Of a DNA stretch of 54,969 nt, positions 17,638 to 25,245 are shown piece after piece. The stretch covers positions 1 through 54,969 of the forward strand of contig PLSV01000155.1 of assembly GCA_003165235.1 (NCBI GenBank), written 5' to 3'. The notes under the pieces were generated by a model, which saw only the letters and a program-made list of their open reading frames with translations, was not told the origin of the DNA and made no database searches. The position numbers and the translations under genes were made by a program. Position 1 is the stretch's first letter; every line of letters begins with the position of its first letter. The DNA comes from Syntrophobacteraceae bacterium. Lineage in GTDB: Bacteria; Desulfobacterota; Syntrophobacteria; Syntrophobacterales; Syntrophobacteraceae.

Positions 17638-18825
17638 ATGAAGGCGAGAGATGAACTCGTTTATATGTTTCCATTGCTGATCGGGGTTTTTCCACCGCTC
17701 CTGTCCCTGGCTCTCGCTTCCGAGAAACGGGATGCACTTCCGATGCTTCTGATCGCGTTCTTTTCCGCTTGCGCTATCATGCTGACATGGTGGATCAGCC
17801 GGCAACGCAGTAAAAGGGCCTTAACCCACGGGCTTGAAGTGGCGCCGGAAGCGACCCGGATTTTGACGCAAATAAAAGAGGAGACCGAAACGGCCGCCAT
17901 GGATATTATTTCCGTTTTGGGAAACATTATTCAGAAGAGCAAGGAGGGATCCGAGGAAGCCGATGCCGTCGTTTCCTACTTCATGGGCGAGGGCGAGAAT
18001 GAAGATCAGTTTTTCGGCGCGAGCTGCGTCTCCATAATGATCAAGCAGAATGAATCGGCCCTGGCCACTGCCGGCTCCGTCTTTCAGTCGATTGGCGAGA
18101 TAAACCGGGATTCCCTGGTGGAGATCAAGTCGGTGCTGGTGAAGGTTGAGGAGATCTACAAGTTCGTTGGGGAAATAGAAAAGATCGCCTTTCAGACCAA
18201 GGTCCTGGCCTTGAATGCAGCCATTGAAGCCGCCAAAGCCGGAGAGGCCGGCGCGGGGTTCTCCGTTGTGGCCGAAGAGGTGCGAAGGCTTTCGGAAAGG
18301 TCGGGTGAGGCTGTCGCAAATATCACCAGGACGGCGGAGAAATCGAAAAAGATCATACAAGCACTGCAAAAAACCATGGAGGTTCGTATGTCGAGCGGGA
18401 TGGCGCAGATGGCGGATGCCGAAAGGGACCTCAAAGAGACCTTCGATCGCTTCAAGAAGTCCATAGACAGCATATCGGATGCAATCAAAGTGCTTACGAT
18501 GAACTACCAGGTGATAGCCGGAGACATAGAAAACGCGACGGTTTCCCTCCAATACCAGGACATGACCGGCCAGGAGATTGTGAGGGTGATTTCCATGCTG
18601 TCTGATTTCGGGAAACAGCCGGGAACAGGCTACGGTATGAGCGGGCAATCGGATCATTTACCTGTTGAACCGCGGACCACGCAAAGGATAGCGATTGAAA
18701 CTCGTCCCAAATCTCCTCCAAAACCGCTCGCACTGGAAAAAACCAAGACTGTCGTATTGCCGGAGAAAGTCCCCCCGGCCGCTTTGCCCAAAGCAAATGA
18801 AGAAGACGATGTGGTGTTTTTCTAG
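17638..18825 (+). CDS. Membrane-anchored methyl-accepting chemotaxis protein without a periplasmic sensor domain
   Basis: The ATG at 17638, 7 nt after GGGAGA, gives 395 residues; the frame is open further upstream but only through repeat DNA. Two closely spaced hydrophobic helices (about 10-28 and 37-56) anchor the N-terminus with almost no external loop. A cytoplasmic helical domain follows, with the signalling tip [41 protein letters not shown]. The last ~60 residues are Pro/Lys-rich and end in DDVVFF. It could report membrane state or simply tether the array. It lies 15 nt before a STAS gene. Confidence 0.9.
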   Translation: MKARDELVYMFPLLIGVFPPLLSLALASEKRDALPMLLIAFFSACAIMLTWWISRQRSKRALTHGLEVAPEATRILTQIKEETETAAMDIISVLGNIIQKSKEGSEEADAVVSYFMGEGENEDQFFGASCVSIMIKQNESALATAGSVFQSIGEINRDSLVEIKSVLVKVEEIYKFVGEIEKIAFQTKVLALNAAIEAAKAGEAGAGFSVVAEEVRRLSERSGEAVANITRTAEKSKKIIQALQKTMEVRMSSGMAQMADAERDLKETFDRFKKSIDSISDAIKVLTMNYQVIAGDIENATVSLQYQDMTGQEIVRVISMLSDFGKQPGTGYGMSGQSDHLPVEPRTTQRIAIETRPKSPPKPLALEKTKTVVLPEKVPPAALPKANEEDDVVFF

Positions 18826-18840
18826 TCACGGGAGAATATA

Positions 18841-19158
18841 ATGGTGACAACGGTGGAAAGATACGGAGACAGGGCGATGCTCAAAGTCCATGAGGATATC
18901 GTAGATATGAAATCCGGCGAAGCGTTCAAGGCAGCCCTGATGGCTCTCTATTCAGAGGGAGAAAAAGAAATCGTTCTGGATTTCCGGAAAGTCAAGTTCA
19001 TCAACAGCCATGGCATTGGGAAAATTCTCATGTTTTACAGGCGATTTCGCCAAGCCGGCGGCCAAATCTACCTCACTCCACTTCAAGGATCGATCAAGGA
19101 AATATTTGAGGCCCTCATGTTGGACAGGCTCATCCCCGAGATCAAGTCTGCCGGGTGA
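18841..19158 (+). CDS. STAS-domain protein (anti-sigma-factor-antagonist type)
   Basis: This 105-residue protein is a single SpoIIAA-like STAS domain. IVLDFRKVKFINSHGIGKIL carries the central strand and the Ser (of NSHG) that is phosphorylated in anti-anti-sigma factors, followed by LTPLQGSIKEIFEALMLDRL. It is the last gene of the chemosensory run and, with the STAS protein at 13882, the second such domain in it. The cognate switch kinase or phosphatase is not in the window. Confidence 0.85.
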   Translation: MVTTVERYGDRAMLKVHEDIVDMKSGEAFKAALMALYSEGEKEIVLDFRKVKFINSHGIGKILMFYRRFRQAGGQIYLTPLQGSIKEIFEALMLDRLIPEIKSAG

Positions 19159-19189
19159 GATCGGATGCGTGATACGAGGCGCGGTATAC
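19155..19189. repeat. Heptamer array at the end of the chemosensory operon
   Basis: Five 7-bp units (gtgagat, cggatgc, gtgatac, gaggcgc, ggtatac) run from the stop codon of the STAS gene. The wording resembles the array behind cheA (gtgagat, acgagat, gcggggc). Confidence 0.6.
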
Positions 19190-19396
19190 CGGGCCGGGAC
19201 CTGCCCTCACTGTGGCTGCGAGGTCAGTGAGGAAGAACAGCCTCTGCATGCTGTCTATGACAGGATCGAAATCCCGCCGCTTAAGCCCATCGTCATCCGA
19301 GTCCGTCAGGGTGATGGAGTAATAGTCAGATGTTGGAAAAATTGTGATGTTATGCTAAAAGCCCACTCACGCAGCAAGTCCGAAAAGCAGCCGTAA
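19190..19396 (+). mobile_element. Remnant of an IS66-family transposase (zinc-finger region)
   Basis: The frame ending at 19396 encodes CPHCGCEVSEEEQPLHAVYD then RIEIPPLKPIVIRV and VRCWKNC. This matches the N-terminal zinc-binding segment of IS66 transposases (CPHC...YDRIELPPxxPxVTRV...RCxxC). Only ~45 residues match; what follows (residues up to KSEKQP) is not transposase-like, and no catalytic domain or terminal inverted repeat is present. It is therefore a decayed scar. It abuts the heptamer array at the end of the che operon. Confidence 0.6.
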
Positions 19397-19433
19397 GAGG
19401 TAGTAGAGATCAATATCACTGGAGCGCCCGATT

Positions 19434-20258
19434 ATGCTGAATATCGTCGCGGGGTGTTGTCAGTTGTCCATGCAGCCAGGCGAAGTTCAACACAATTGTG
19501 AGGCAGCGGAGGGCATGCTCGTTGAACTTGCCGCCGGGAAATGCCGGTTGGCGGTTCTGCCGGAGATGTGGTCCTGCTCTTTTCCATATCCGGTCCTGAT
19601 GGAGATGGCTAAGAAAACGCCTGCGGTCTTGGACAGAATAAGCAAAATTGCTGTGGATAAGGGCATTGTGATTGCCGGCAGCCTTCCCGAGGCAGCCGGG
19701 AAAACGATATTCAACACCGGTTATCTTATAGACAGCACTGGCAAGATTGCCGGAAAGTATCGAAAAGTTCATCTGTTCTCACTTTACAACGAGCAAAGAC
19801 ATTTTGGTTACGGGACATGTGCGCAGGTTTTTTCGACCTCCATCGGGAAGATCGGTATGATGATCTGCTACGATCTGCGTTTTCCGGAGCTTGCCAGAAA
19901 AATGGCGCTCGACGGAGCGGAAATAATTTGCGTGTCAGCCCTCTGGCCTCTTGTGAGGATCGAACACTGGTCGTTGCTTCTTCGCGCCCGTGCGATTGAA
20001 AATCAACTCTTCGTGGTCGGCTGCAACGGATGCGGCGCCGAGGAGAAAATCACCTGGGGCGGCGCTTCGGCAATCATTTCACCCCTGGGAGCCGTTCTTG
20101 CCCAGGCCGGACCCGGTGAGCAGCCGATCGCCGTGGCGCTTGACTCTTTTGAAATGAGCGAATTTCGAAGGACTATCCCCTGCTTCGAGGACCGCATGCC
20201 CGAAGCGTACAATCCATATCATGGACATATTTACGATGGTGACGATATTCCCTTCTGA
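19434..20258 (+). CDS. Carbon-nitrogen hydrolase (nitrilase superfamily, omega-amidase-like)
   Basis: This 274-residue protein carries the complete Glu-Lys-Cys triad: Glu in LPEMW, Lys in KYRKVHLF and Cys in ICYDLRFPE. The last motif (CYDLRFPE) is typical of the omega-amidase/Nit2 branch, which hydrolyses small omega-amides such as 2-oxoglutaramate. No signal peptide is seen. It follows the IS66 remnant and precedes the DUF39 gene by 98 nt, so co-transcription with sulfur-amino-acid metabolism is possible but unproven. The substrate cannot be fixed from sequence. Confidence 0.9.
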   Translation: MLNIVAGCCQLSMQPGEVQHNCEAAEGMLVELAAGKCRLAVLPEMWSCSFPYPVLMEMAKKTPAVLDRISKIAVDKGIVIAGSLPEAAGKTIFNTGYLIDSTGKIAGKYRKVHLFSLYNEQRHFGYGTCAQVFSTSIGKIGMMICYDLRFPELARKMALDGAEIICVSALWPLVRIEHWSLLLRARAIENQLFVVGCNGCGAEEKITWGGASAIISPLGAVLAQAGPGEQPIAVALDSFEMSEFRRTIPCFEDRMPEAYNPYHGHIYDGDDIPF

Positions 20259-20356
20259 TCGGTTGTCATCATCGCGGCTGAAGGTTATCATCGTCGGACT
20301 TGCCTTTTGGTTCGCGATGGCTTTTCTTTTACCAGCAGAAGGATTGGGCGCAGACA

Positions 20357-21541
20357 ATGGGAAGAGGTAAAACTTACCAGGAGATAAACGAAAAGATACG
20401 AAGAGGCCAGGCTGTCGTGGTCACGGCGGAAGAGATGGTCGGAATAGTAAGGAAGAAAGGAGTTGCAAGGGCTGCAAGGGAGGTGGATGTGGTGACCACC
20501 GGGACTTTTTCTCCCATGTGTTCCTCGGGCGCTTTTATAAATTTCGGACATGCCAGTCCTCCCATCAAGGCGTCGAAAGTCTGGCTCAATAATGTTCCAG
20601 CCTATGCAGGCCTTGCCGCTGTAGATATCTACATCGGAGCAACCGAACCGGAGGCCGATGACCCTCTTAACAAAATTCACCCCGGCGCGTTCGAATACGG
20701 CGGCGGGCACGTCATTCAGGACCTGGTGAGCGGAAAAGCGGTGCTCCTTCGCGCGGAAGCCTACGGGACCGACTGCTATCCCAACCGGTATTTCGAAAAG
20801 CATTTTACGTTGAACGAACTTCCCTTCGCAACGCTGTGCAATCCGCGAAACGGCTATCAGAACTATAATTGCGCCACTAACGTCTCCAGGAAGACAATTT
20901 ACACATACATGGGAGTCCTGAAGCCCAACCTCGGAAACGCCAATTATTGCTCCGCAGGTCAACTAAGCCCCTTGCTGAACGATCCCTATTACAGGACCCT
21001 TGGCCTGGGCACGCGAATCTTTTTGGGAGGCGCCCAGGGCTTCATAACCTGGCACGGCACCCAGCACAAACCTGAAACGGCGCGGCTTCCGAATGGGACC
21101 CCCCGCAGCCCGGCAGGCACGCTGATGCTGATGGGCGAACTCAAGCAGATGAGTCCGCGATGGCTCATGGGCGCGAGCATCCTGGGTTACGGGTGCTCCC
21201 TGGTGGTTGGGGTCGGGGTCCCGATCCCCATCCTGGATGAGGAGATGGCCCGGTTTACGAGCGTTTCGGACGAAGAGATCGTCACCCAGGTAAAGGACTA
21301 CAGTTTCACTCTGCAGGAGCCGATTTGTGAGGTCAATTACGCCCAACTGCGCTCCGGAACGATCAGAGTCGAGGGTAGAGAAATCCCAACTGTGCCTCTT
21401 TCCAGTTATGTTCGCGCAAAAGAAATAGCAGAGATTCTAAAGAATTGGATCGAAAAAGGGGAGTTCATGCTTGGAGAGCCTCAGAACATGATTCCCTCCG
21501 TTCCCAGGGTTGAGGCTTCGGATGTGAAGGCCGCGAGGTGA
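20357..21541 (+). CDS. Homocysteine biosynthesis protein, DUF39 family (L-aspartate-semialdehyde sulfurtransferase-like)
   Basis: From the ATG at 20357 this is 394 residues and matches the DUF39/MA1821 family: EINEKIRRGQAVVVTAEEM, VVTTGTFSPMCSSGAFINFG, GYQNYNCATN, FLGGAQGFITWHGTQH. The Cys in MCSSG is the best candidate active residue. In methanogens MA1821 works with a ferredoxin to make homocysteine from aspartate semialdehyde and sulfide. No ferredoxin partner gene is adjacent, though the C-terminus is long. The frame is open 19 codons further upstream from a TTG, but that extension does not look like family sequence. Confidence 0.88.
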   Translation: MGRGKTYQEINEKIRRGQAVVVTAEEMVGIVRKKGVARAAREVDVVTTGTFSPMCSSGAFINFGHASPPIKASKVWLNNVPAYAGLAAVDIYIGATEPEADDPLNKIHPGAFEYGGGHVIQDLVSGKAVLLRAEAYGTDCYPNRYFEKHFTLNELPFATLCNPRNGYQNYNCATNVSRKTIYTYMGVLKPNLGNANYCSAGQLSPLLNDPYYRTLGLGTRIFLGGAQGFITWHGTQHKPETARLPNGTPRSPAGTLMLMGELKQMSPRWLMGASILGYGCSLVVGVGVPIPILDEEMARFTSVSDEEIVTQVKDYSFTLQEPICEVNYAQLRSGTIRVEGREIPTVPLSSYVRAKEIAEILKNWIEKGEFMLGEPQNMIPSVPRVEASDVKAAR

Positions 21542-21621
21542 GGCGGACAGGGAAAGGGGCGGCAGCCGGGAGACGGTGATAAAATTAGCCGGAGAAAGGA
21601 TTTTTTCAAACAGGTCCCGGC

Positions 21622-21653
21622 TAAAGCCGGTAAGAGGAATGGGCCGGATTATG
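21622..21653 (+). repeat. Dispersed intergenic element, copy A
   Basis: The 17-mer taaagccggtaagagga (21622-21638), followed closely by atgggccggattatg, recurs in the 32.7-kb intergenic region in the same order. Here the start is also a small hairpin (ccggc-taaa-gccgg, 21618-21631). It lies in the spacer between the DUF39 gene and nth. Confidence 0.55.
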
Positions 21654-21669
21654 CTGATTTAAGCCGGGT

Positions 21670-22329
21670 TCAGGCCTTCGGCGTCGATTCATCCAGCCCA
21701 TAGTCGCAGTAAGGACGCAAAGGGCAGATGGAACATTTCGGCTTGCGGGCGTAGCAAATGGTTCTGCCATGCTGGATCAACTGGTGAGAAAAATTGATCC
21801 ATTTTTTCTTGGGTATAAGGGCCATCAGCTCCTGCTCGATTTTGTTCGGGTCCTTTTCACGGGTCAGACCGAGTCTTGCCGATAACCGCGCAACATGCGT
21901 ATCGACGACGATTCCCGGAATGCCGAAAGCATTGCCCAATACTACATTTGCAGTTTTTCGTCCTATTCCAGGCAGTTCGACCAGTGTCTCGAGGTCCGGA
22001 GGCACTTGGCCGTTAAACCGGTTGGCCAGAATCTTGCAACACTCCTTGATGGCCAGCGCCTTATTATGATAGAACCCAGTGGATCTGATGTCCTGTTCCA
22101 GTTCCTCTATTGGGACTTCGGCATACGCCCTGGCAGAGCGATGCTTTTCGAACAAGGCTGGTGTAACCTTATTTACCCGCTCATCGGTGCACTGGGCTGA
22201 GAGGATGGTCGAGATCAATAGCTCAAGCGGATCTTCGAAGTCGAGCGAACATTTTGCGTCGGGATAGAATTCGTCGAGTATTTTCAGGATTGACTTTACC
22301 TTGAGGGAAGATGTATGTATGCCGCCCAA
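21670..22329 (-). CDS. nth: Endonuclease III (DNA glycosylase/AP lyase)
   Basis: The helix-hairpin-helix LVELPGIGRKTANVV contains the catalytic Lys, the Asp is in VDTHVARLSARLG, and a C-terminal Cys cluster (Cys-x6-Cys-x2-Cys-x5-Cys in the ICYARKPKCSICPLRPYC stretch) binds [4Fe-4S]. It removes oxidised pyrimidines and cleaves the AP site. The frame opens at 22422, but a TTG at 22329 with AGGAG 7 nt upstream gives 219 residues, the usual family length, so I choose that start. It is transcribed convergently to the DUF39 gene. Confidence 0.93.
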   Translation of the reverse strand: MGGIHTSSLKVKSILKILDEFYPDAKCSLDFEDPLELLISTILSAQCTDERVNKVTPALFEKHRSARAYAEVPIEELEQDIRSTGFYHNKALAIKECCKILANRFNGQVPPDLETLVELPGIGRKTANVVLGNAFGIPGIVVDTHVARLSARLGLTREKDPNKIEQELMALIPKKKWINFSHQLIQHGRTICYARKPKCSICPLRPYCDYGLDESTPKA

Positions 22330-22484
22330 AAAGATTCTCCTTTTCCCAATAGTGATGCCTTGCAAAGGATTCTGATGAGATTGGATTTTTATGTCAAATT
22401 TCCGGCTTGATTTCAAGCCCAAACCTCAATCCATGACTCAGGCCACCCGGGCTCGAGCAAAAATCGTGATGCGGCAGGCGCACA

Positions 22485-22892
22485 ATGGACTTTAGAAACA
22501 AAGAGCTTTTCCGGTCAATAACTTCCAAGACCCACGCCAGGAGGGTGAGCGGCAGTCACGTCATAATCTGCCCTTTCTGCGATACCGGTCATCACATACC
22601 TACTGACTTCGACTCGATCCACCGCTGCACCTGTGGAGCTTGTTTCAAGGTTTGTGGAACCGATATGCTGGAGACTGGGGTGGGGGACATCGCCAACACC
22701 CTTTGGAACGACGAGGAACTGAGTCTGGTTCGCTCGGTCCCGGTCGATTTCTGCAACATAGTCATAGAGAGGGATTTCGATCGTCTGCTCGACATCAAGC
22801 GCACCTCACCCGAGCCATGCGGGATAGAGCGCTTCTGCAAGTATGACGTCGACCTGAACCTGAGCCTGGTCTGGGTAAAGAGGCTGTTTTGA
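22485..22892 (+). CDS. Conserved-looking small protein with zinc-ribbon-like cysteines
   Basis: This 135-residue protein is not one I recognise. It has CPFCDTGHHIP and, 15 residues on, RCTCGACFKVCG, which together look like a four-Cys zinc ribbon in the N-terminal half. The C-terminal half is acidic, with no membrane segment. It diverges from nth, and the 62-nt gap from its predecessor may hold both promoters. It stands alone upstream of tRNA-Ala. A nucleic-acid or metal role is only a guess from the ribbon. Confidence 0.6.
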   Translation: MDFRNKELFRSITSKTHARRVSGSHVIICPFCDTGHHIPTDFDSIHRCTCGACFKVCGTDMLETGVGDIANTLWNDEELSLVRSVPVDFCNIVIERDFDRLLDIKRTSPEPCGIERFCKYDVDLNLSLVWVKRLF

Positions 22893-23013
22893 CCAGCGTG
22901 GCGCCCTTTCGCCGGCGCATTGAGCGCCAGGTTGAAATCCGGATCTCCCACGGCATTAGAATTTGGGACCCGCATGGAAACTTTTCTTGGCTGGTGATTT
23001 GCGCTGGTGATTC

Positions 23014-23042
23014 TTGACACCGCATGGTGAAGAGGGTATGTT
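23014..23042 (+). promoter_or_regulatory. Sigma-70-type promoter of tRNA-Ala
   Basis: A perfect -35 TTGACA (23014-23019), a 17-bp spacer and TATGTT (23037-23042) end 9 nt before the first tRNA base. The fit of both boxes and spacing is the best in the window. Confidence 0.8.
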
Positions 23043-23051
23043 TCCAATACC

Positions 23052-23124
23052 GGGGATGTAGCTCAGTTGGGAGAGCGCAGGCTTCGCAAGTCTGAGGCCG
23101 TGGGTTCGAATCCCATCATCTCCA
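23052..23124 (+). tRNA. tRNA-Ala (anticodon CGC)
   Basis: A full cloverleaf of 73 nt: acceptor GGGGATG/CATCTCC including the G3-U70 wobble pair that identifies alanine tRNAs, D arm GCTC/GAGC, anticodon arm CAGGC-TTCGCAA-GTCTG with anticodon CGC, and T arm GTGGG-TTCGAAT-CCCAT. Discriminator is A and the CCA is not encoded. Confidence 0.97.
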
Positions 23125-23256
23125 TCGCAAAGCCCTCGCAACGATTCGAACAAAGTAGTCTCGTGCCGCATAATCAACGCCATATGTCCATTGGATGTCA
23201 ATATTGCGTGAGGGGCGGTCGCCAGGCGCCCGTGACTCGGTCTGAGGTGGGTCTAT

Positions 23257-24420
23257 ATGCCTGCGTTGCCTGAGGTGTCCGTTGTAATTCCATGCCTGAA
23301 CGAGGCAGATAGCCTTGCGGGCTGCATTGAGAAGGCCGAGAGGTCGTTGCGCACCCACGGGATCGACGGCGAGATCATAGTGGCGGACAATGGGAGTACG
23401 GATGGATCGGCCGAAATTGCGATGGGCATGGGCGCTCGCGTTGTCGATGTCTCGCTCAGGGGCTATGGCAGCGCGCTCATGGGGGGCATCTCTGAGGCGC
23501 AGTCCGAGTTCATCGTCATGGGTGATGCTGATGGGAGCTACGATTTCTCGGAGATCCCCTCTTTCGTAGAACAGTTGCGTAAGGGCTATGATCTTGTTCA
23601 GGGTTGCCGAATGCCCTCCGGCGGAGGCCGGATTCTGCGCGGCGCTATGCCTTTTTTGCACCGCTGGCTGGGAAACCCGGTGTTCTCGGCGCTTGCGAGC
23701 AGGTGGTTTCACGCGCCGGTGCACGATATACACTGTGGAATGCGCGGTTTCACCAGGGCGCTTTACGACCGGCTCGATCTGCGGTGCACGGGGATGGAAT
23801 TCGCAAGCGAGATGGTCATTAAGGCTGCCCTTCACCGGGAAAGCATCACCGAAATTCCCATCACTCTGAACCCGGATTGCCGCACGTCGCACCCGCCTCA
23901 TTTGAAAACATTTCGCGACGGCTGGCGCCACTTGCGCCTCTTCTTGATCTATAGCCCCAGGTGGCTGTTTTTAATCCCGGGCATCTCGTTTATGCTTATC
24001 GCCCTTTTAGGCTACATGATCGCAATGCCCGGCTTCAAGGTCTTTGGCGCCACTCTGGGCGTACACACCCTCCTTGTCGCCAGCATGGCCTTTCTCCTGG
24101 GTTTCCAACTCATCGTTTTTGCTGTGCTGACAAAGATTTTCGGCATCAGCGAAAGGCTTTTGCCGTCAGATCCATTACTGGATAAAGTCTTCAAGTTCAT
24201 AAGTCTGGAAAAATGCCTGATTGTGGGAGCAACCAGCCTGGCTTGCGGTTTAGCGCTGCTCCTGGCGGCGGTGAGCCAATGGCGGGGCAAACACTTTGGG
24301 CCGTTGAATTACGCTGATACGATGCGTTGGGTAATCCCTGGGGTCACGCTGATGACATTGGGCTTCCAGACCATTTTCTCCAGTTTCATGCTCAACATTC
24401 TGGAATTGCGAAGAAAATGA
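23257..24420 (+). CDS. Family 2 glycosyltransferase with C-terminal membrane segments
   Basis: This 387-residue protein has a GT-A domain of the polyprenyl-phosphate sugar transferase type: VSVVIPCLNEADSL, IIVADNGSTDGS, MGDADGSYDF (the DxD metal motif) and HDIHCGMRGF. The C-terminal ~150 residues contain about four hydrophobic helices, so it sits in the inner membrane and probably loads a sugar on a lipid carrier. GAGGTG lies 6 nt before the ATG. It opens the cell-surface region. Donor and acceptor sugars unknown. Confidence 0.9.
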   Translation: MPALPEVSVVIPCLNEADSLAGCIEKAERSLRTHGIDGEIIVADNGSTDGSAEIAMGMGARVVDVSLRGYGSALMGGISEAQSEFIVMGDADGSYDFSEIPSFVEQLRKGYDLVQGCRMPSGGGRILRGAMPFLHRWLGNPVFSALASRWFHAPVHDIHCGMRGFTRALYDRLDLRCTGMEFASEMVIKAALHRESITEIPITLNPDCRTSHPPHLKTFRDGWRHLRLFLIYSPRWLFLIPGISFMLIALLGYMIAMPGFKVFGATLGVHTLLVASMAFLLGFQLIVFAVLTKIFGISERLLPSDPLLDKVFKFISLEKCLIVGATSLACGLALLLAAVSQWRGKHFGPLNYADTMRWVIPGVTLMTLGFQTIFSSFMLNILELRRK

Positions 24421-24503
24421 GAATCGCCAATTTAGCCTGCGGTCAACTTAATGTTAGTGTGAAGCAAACCTCTTATTTTTTAACCCTGAGATAGCCTCTT
24501 CCC

Positions 24504-25190
24504 ATGTTTGATTGCTCCAAAGAATATGACATGATGCTCCAAAAGACCGTTCCTTTGTCGGGAGAAGATAAACAATACTTCATCCGGGGGCGGCTTCGAG
24601 ATCTGCGCCGTCAATTGCCGGCAAGTTTTAATCCGGGCCGCATTCTGGATTTTGGATGTGGTATTGGCCAAACTACGCAATATTTAGCGCAATTGTTTCC
24701 AACTGCTGACATTATAGGTTTCGATATTTCGGATAAAGCCCTTGCGCACGCCCAACAGACTTATGGATCGGCCAGAATTTCTTTTTGTAATCTGGCTGAA
24801 TTCAGTCGAATCGAGGCTGTTGACCTTTGCTACGCCAACGGCGTTTTCCATCACATCGATCCCGAAGAAAGGCTCGGGGTAATCGTCCGGATCCACCAGG
24901 CGCTAAGGCCCGGAGGTTATTTTGCGCTGTTTGAGAATAACCCCTGGAATCCCGGGACCAGGCTCGTGATGAAGCGGACCTCTTTCGATCTGGACGCTCA
25001 GCCCCTGAGTCCTCTGGAAGCCGGGCGGCGTCTTCGGGACGGAGGGTTCGCTACTCCGTATTCGCCCCGCTATCTTTTCTATTTCCCTCACTCTCTGGCT
25101 TTTTTGCGCTTTTTGGAGCCGTTTCTCTGCCGGGTCCCATTGGGGGGCCAATATTATATATTAGCTAAATCCGTGAATGAACAAATCTAG
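24504..25190 (+). CDS. SAM-dependent class I methyltransferase
   Basis: This 228-residue protein has the class I methyltransferase fold: motif I ILDFGCGIGQTT, the acidic end of strand 2 IIGFDISDKAL, motif II DLCYANGVFHHI, and ALRPGGYFALFE after it. No membrane segment or signal peptide. It follows the glycosyltransferase by 83 nt on the same strand and converges on the TPR membrane protein. Methylation of a lipid carrier, sugar or small molecule is possible; the substrate is not shown. Confidence 0.85.
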   Translation: MFDCSKEYDMMLQKTVPLSGEDKQYFIRGRLRDLRRQLPASFNPGRILDFGCGIGQTTQYLAQLFPTADIIGFDISDKALAHAQQTYGSARISFCNLAEFSRIEAVDLCYANGVFHHIDPEERLGVIVRIHQALRPGGYFALFENNPWNPGTRLVMKRTSFDLDAQPLSPLEAGRRLRDGGFATPYSPRYLFYFPHSLAFLRFLEPFLCRVPLGGQYYILAKSVNEQI

Positions 25191-25245
25191 TTTTTCCAGT
25201 CTCGCATCATGTATATATTTGATATCGCTGTTAAAGTCTGCTATA

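Noticed and set aside
22956..23201. Minus-strand open frame with DGIRTHGLRLAKPALSQLSY
   Set aside because: This is the well-known false protein made by reading the antisense of a tRNA; it covers tRNA-Ala.
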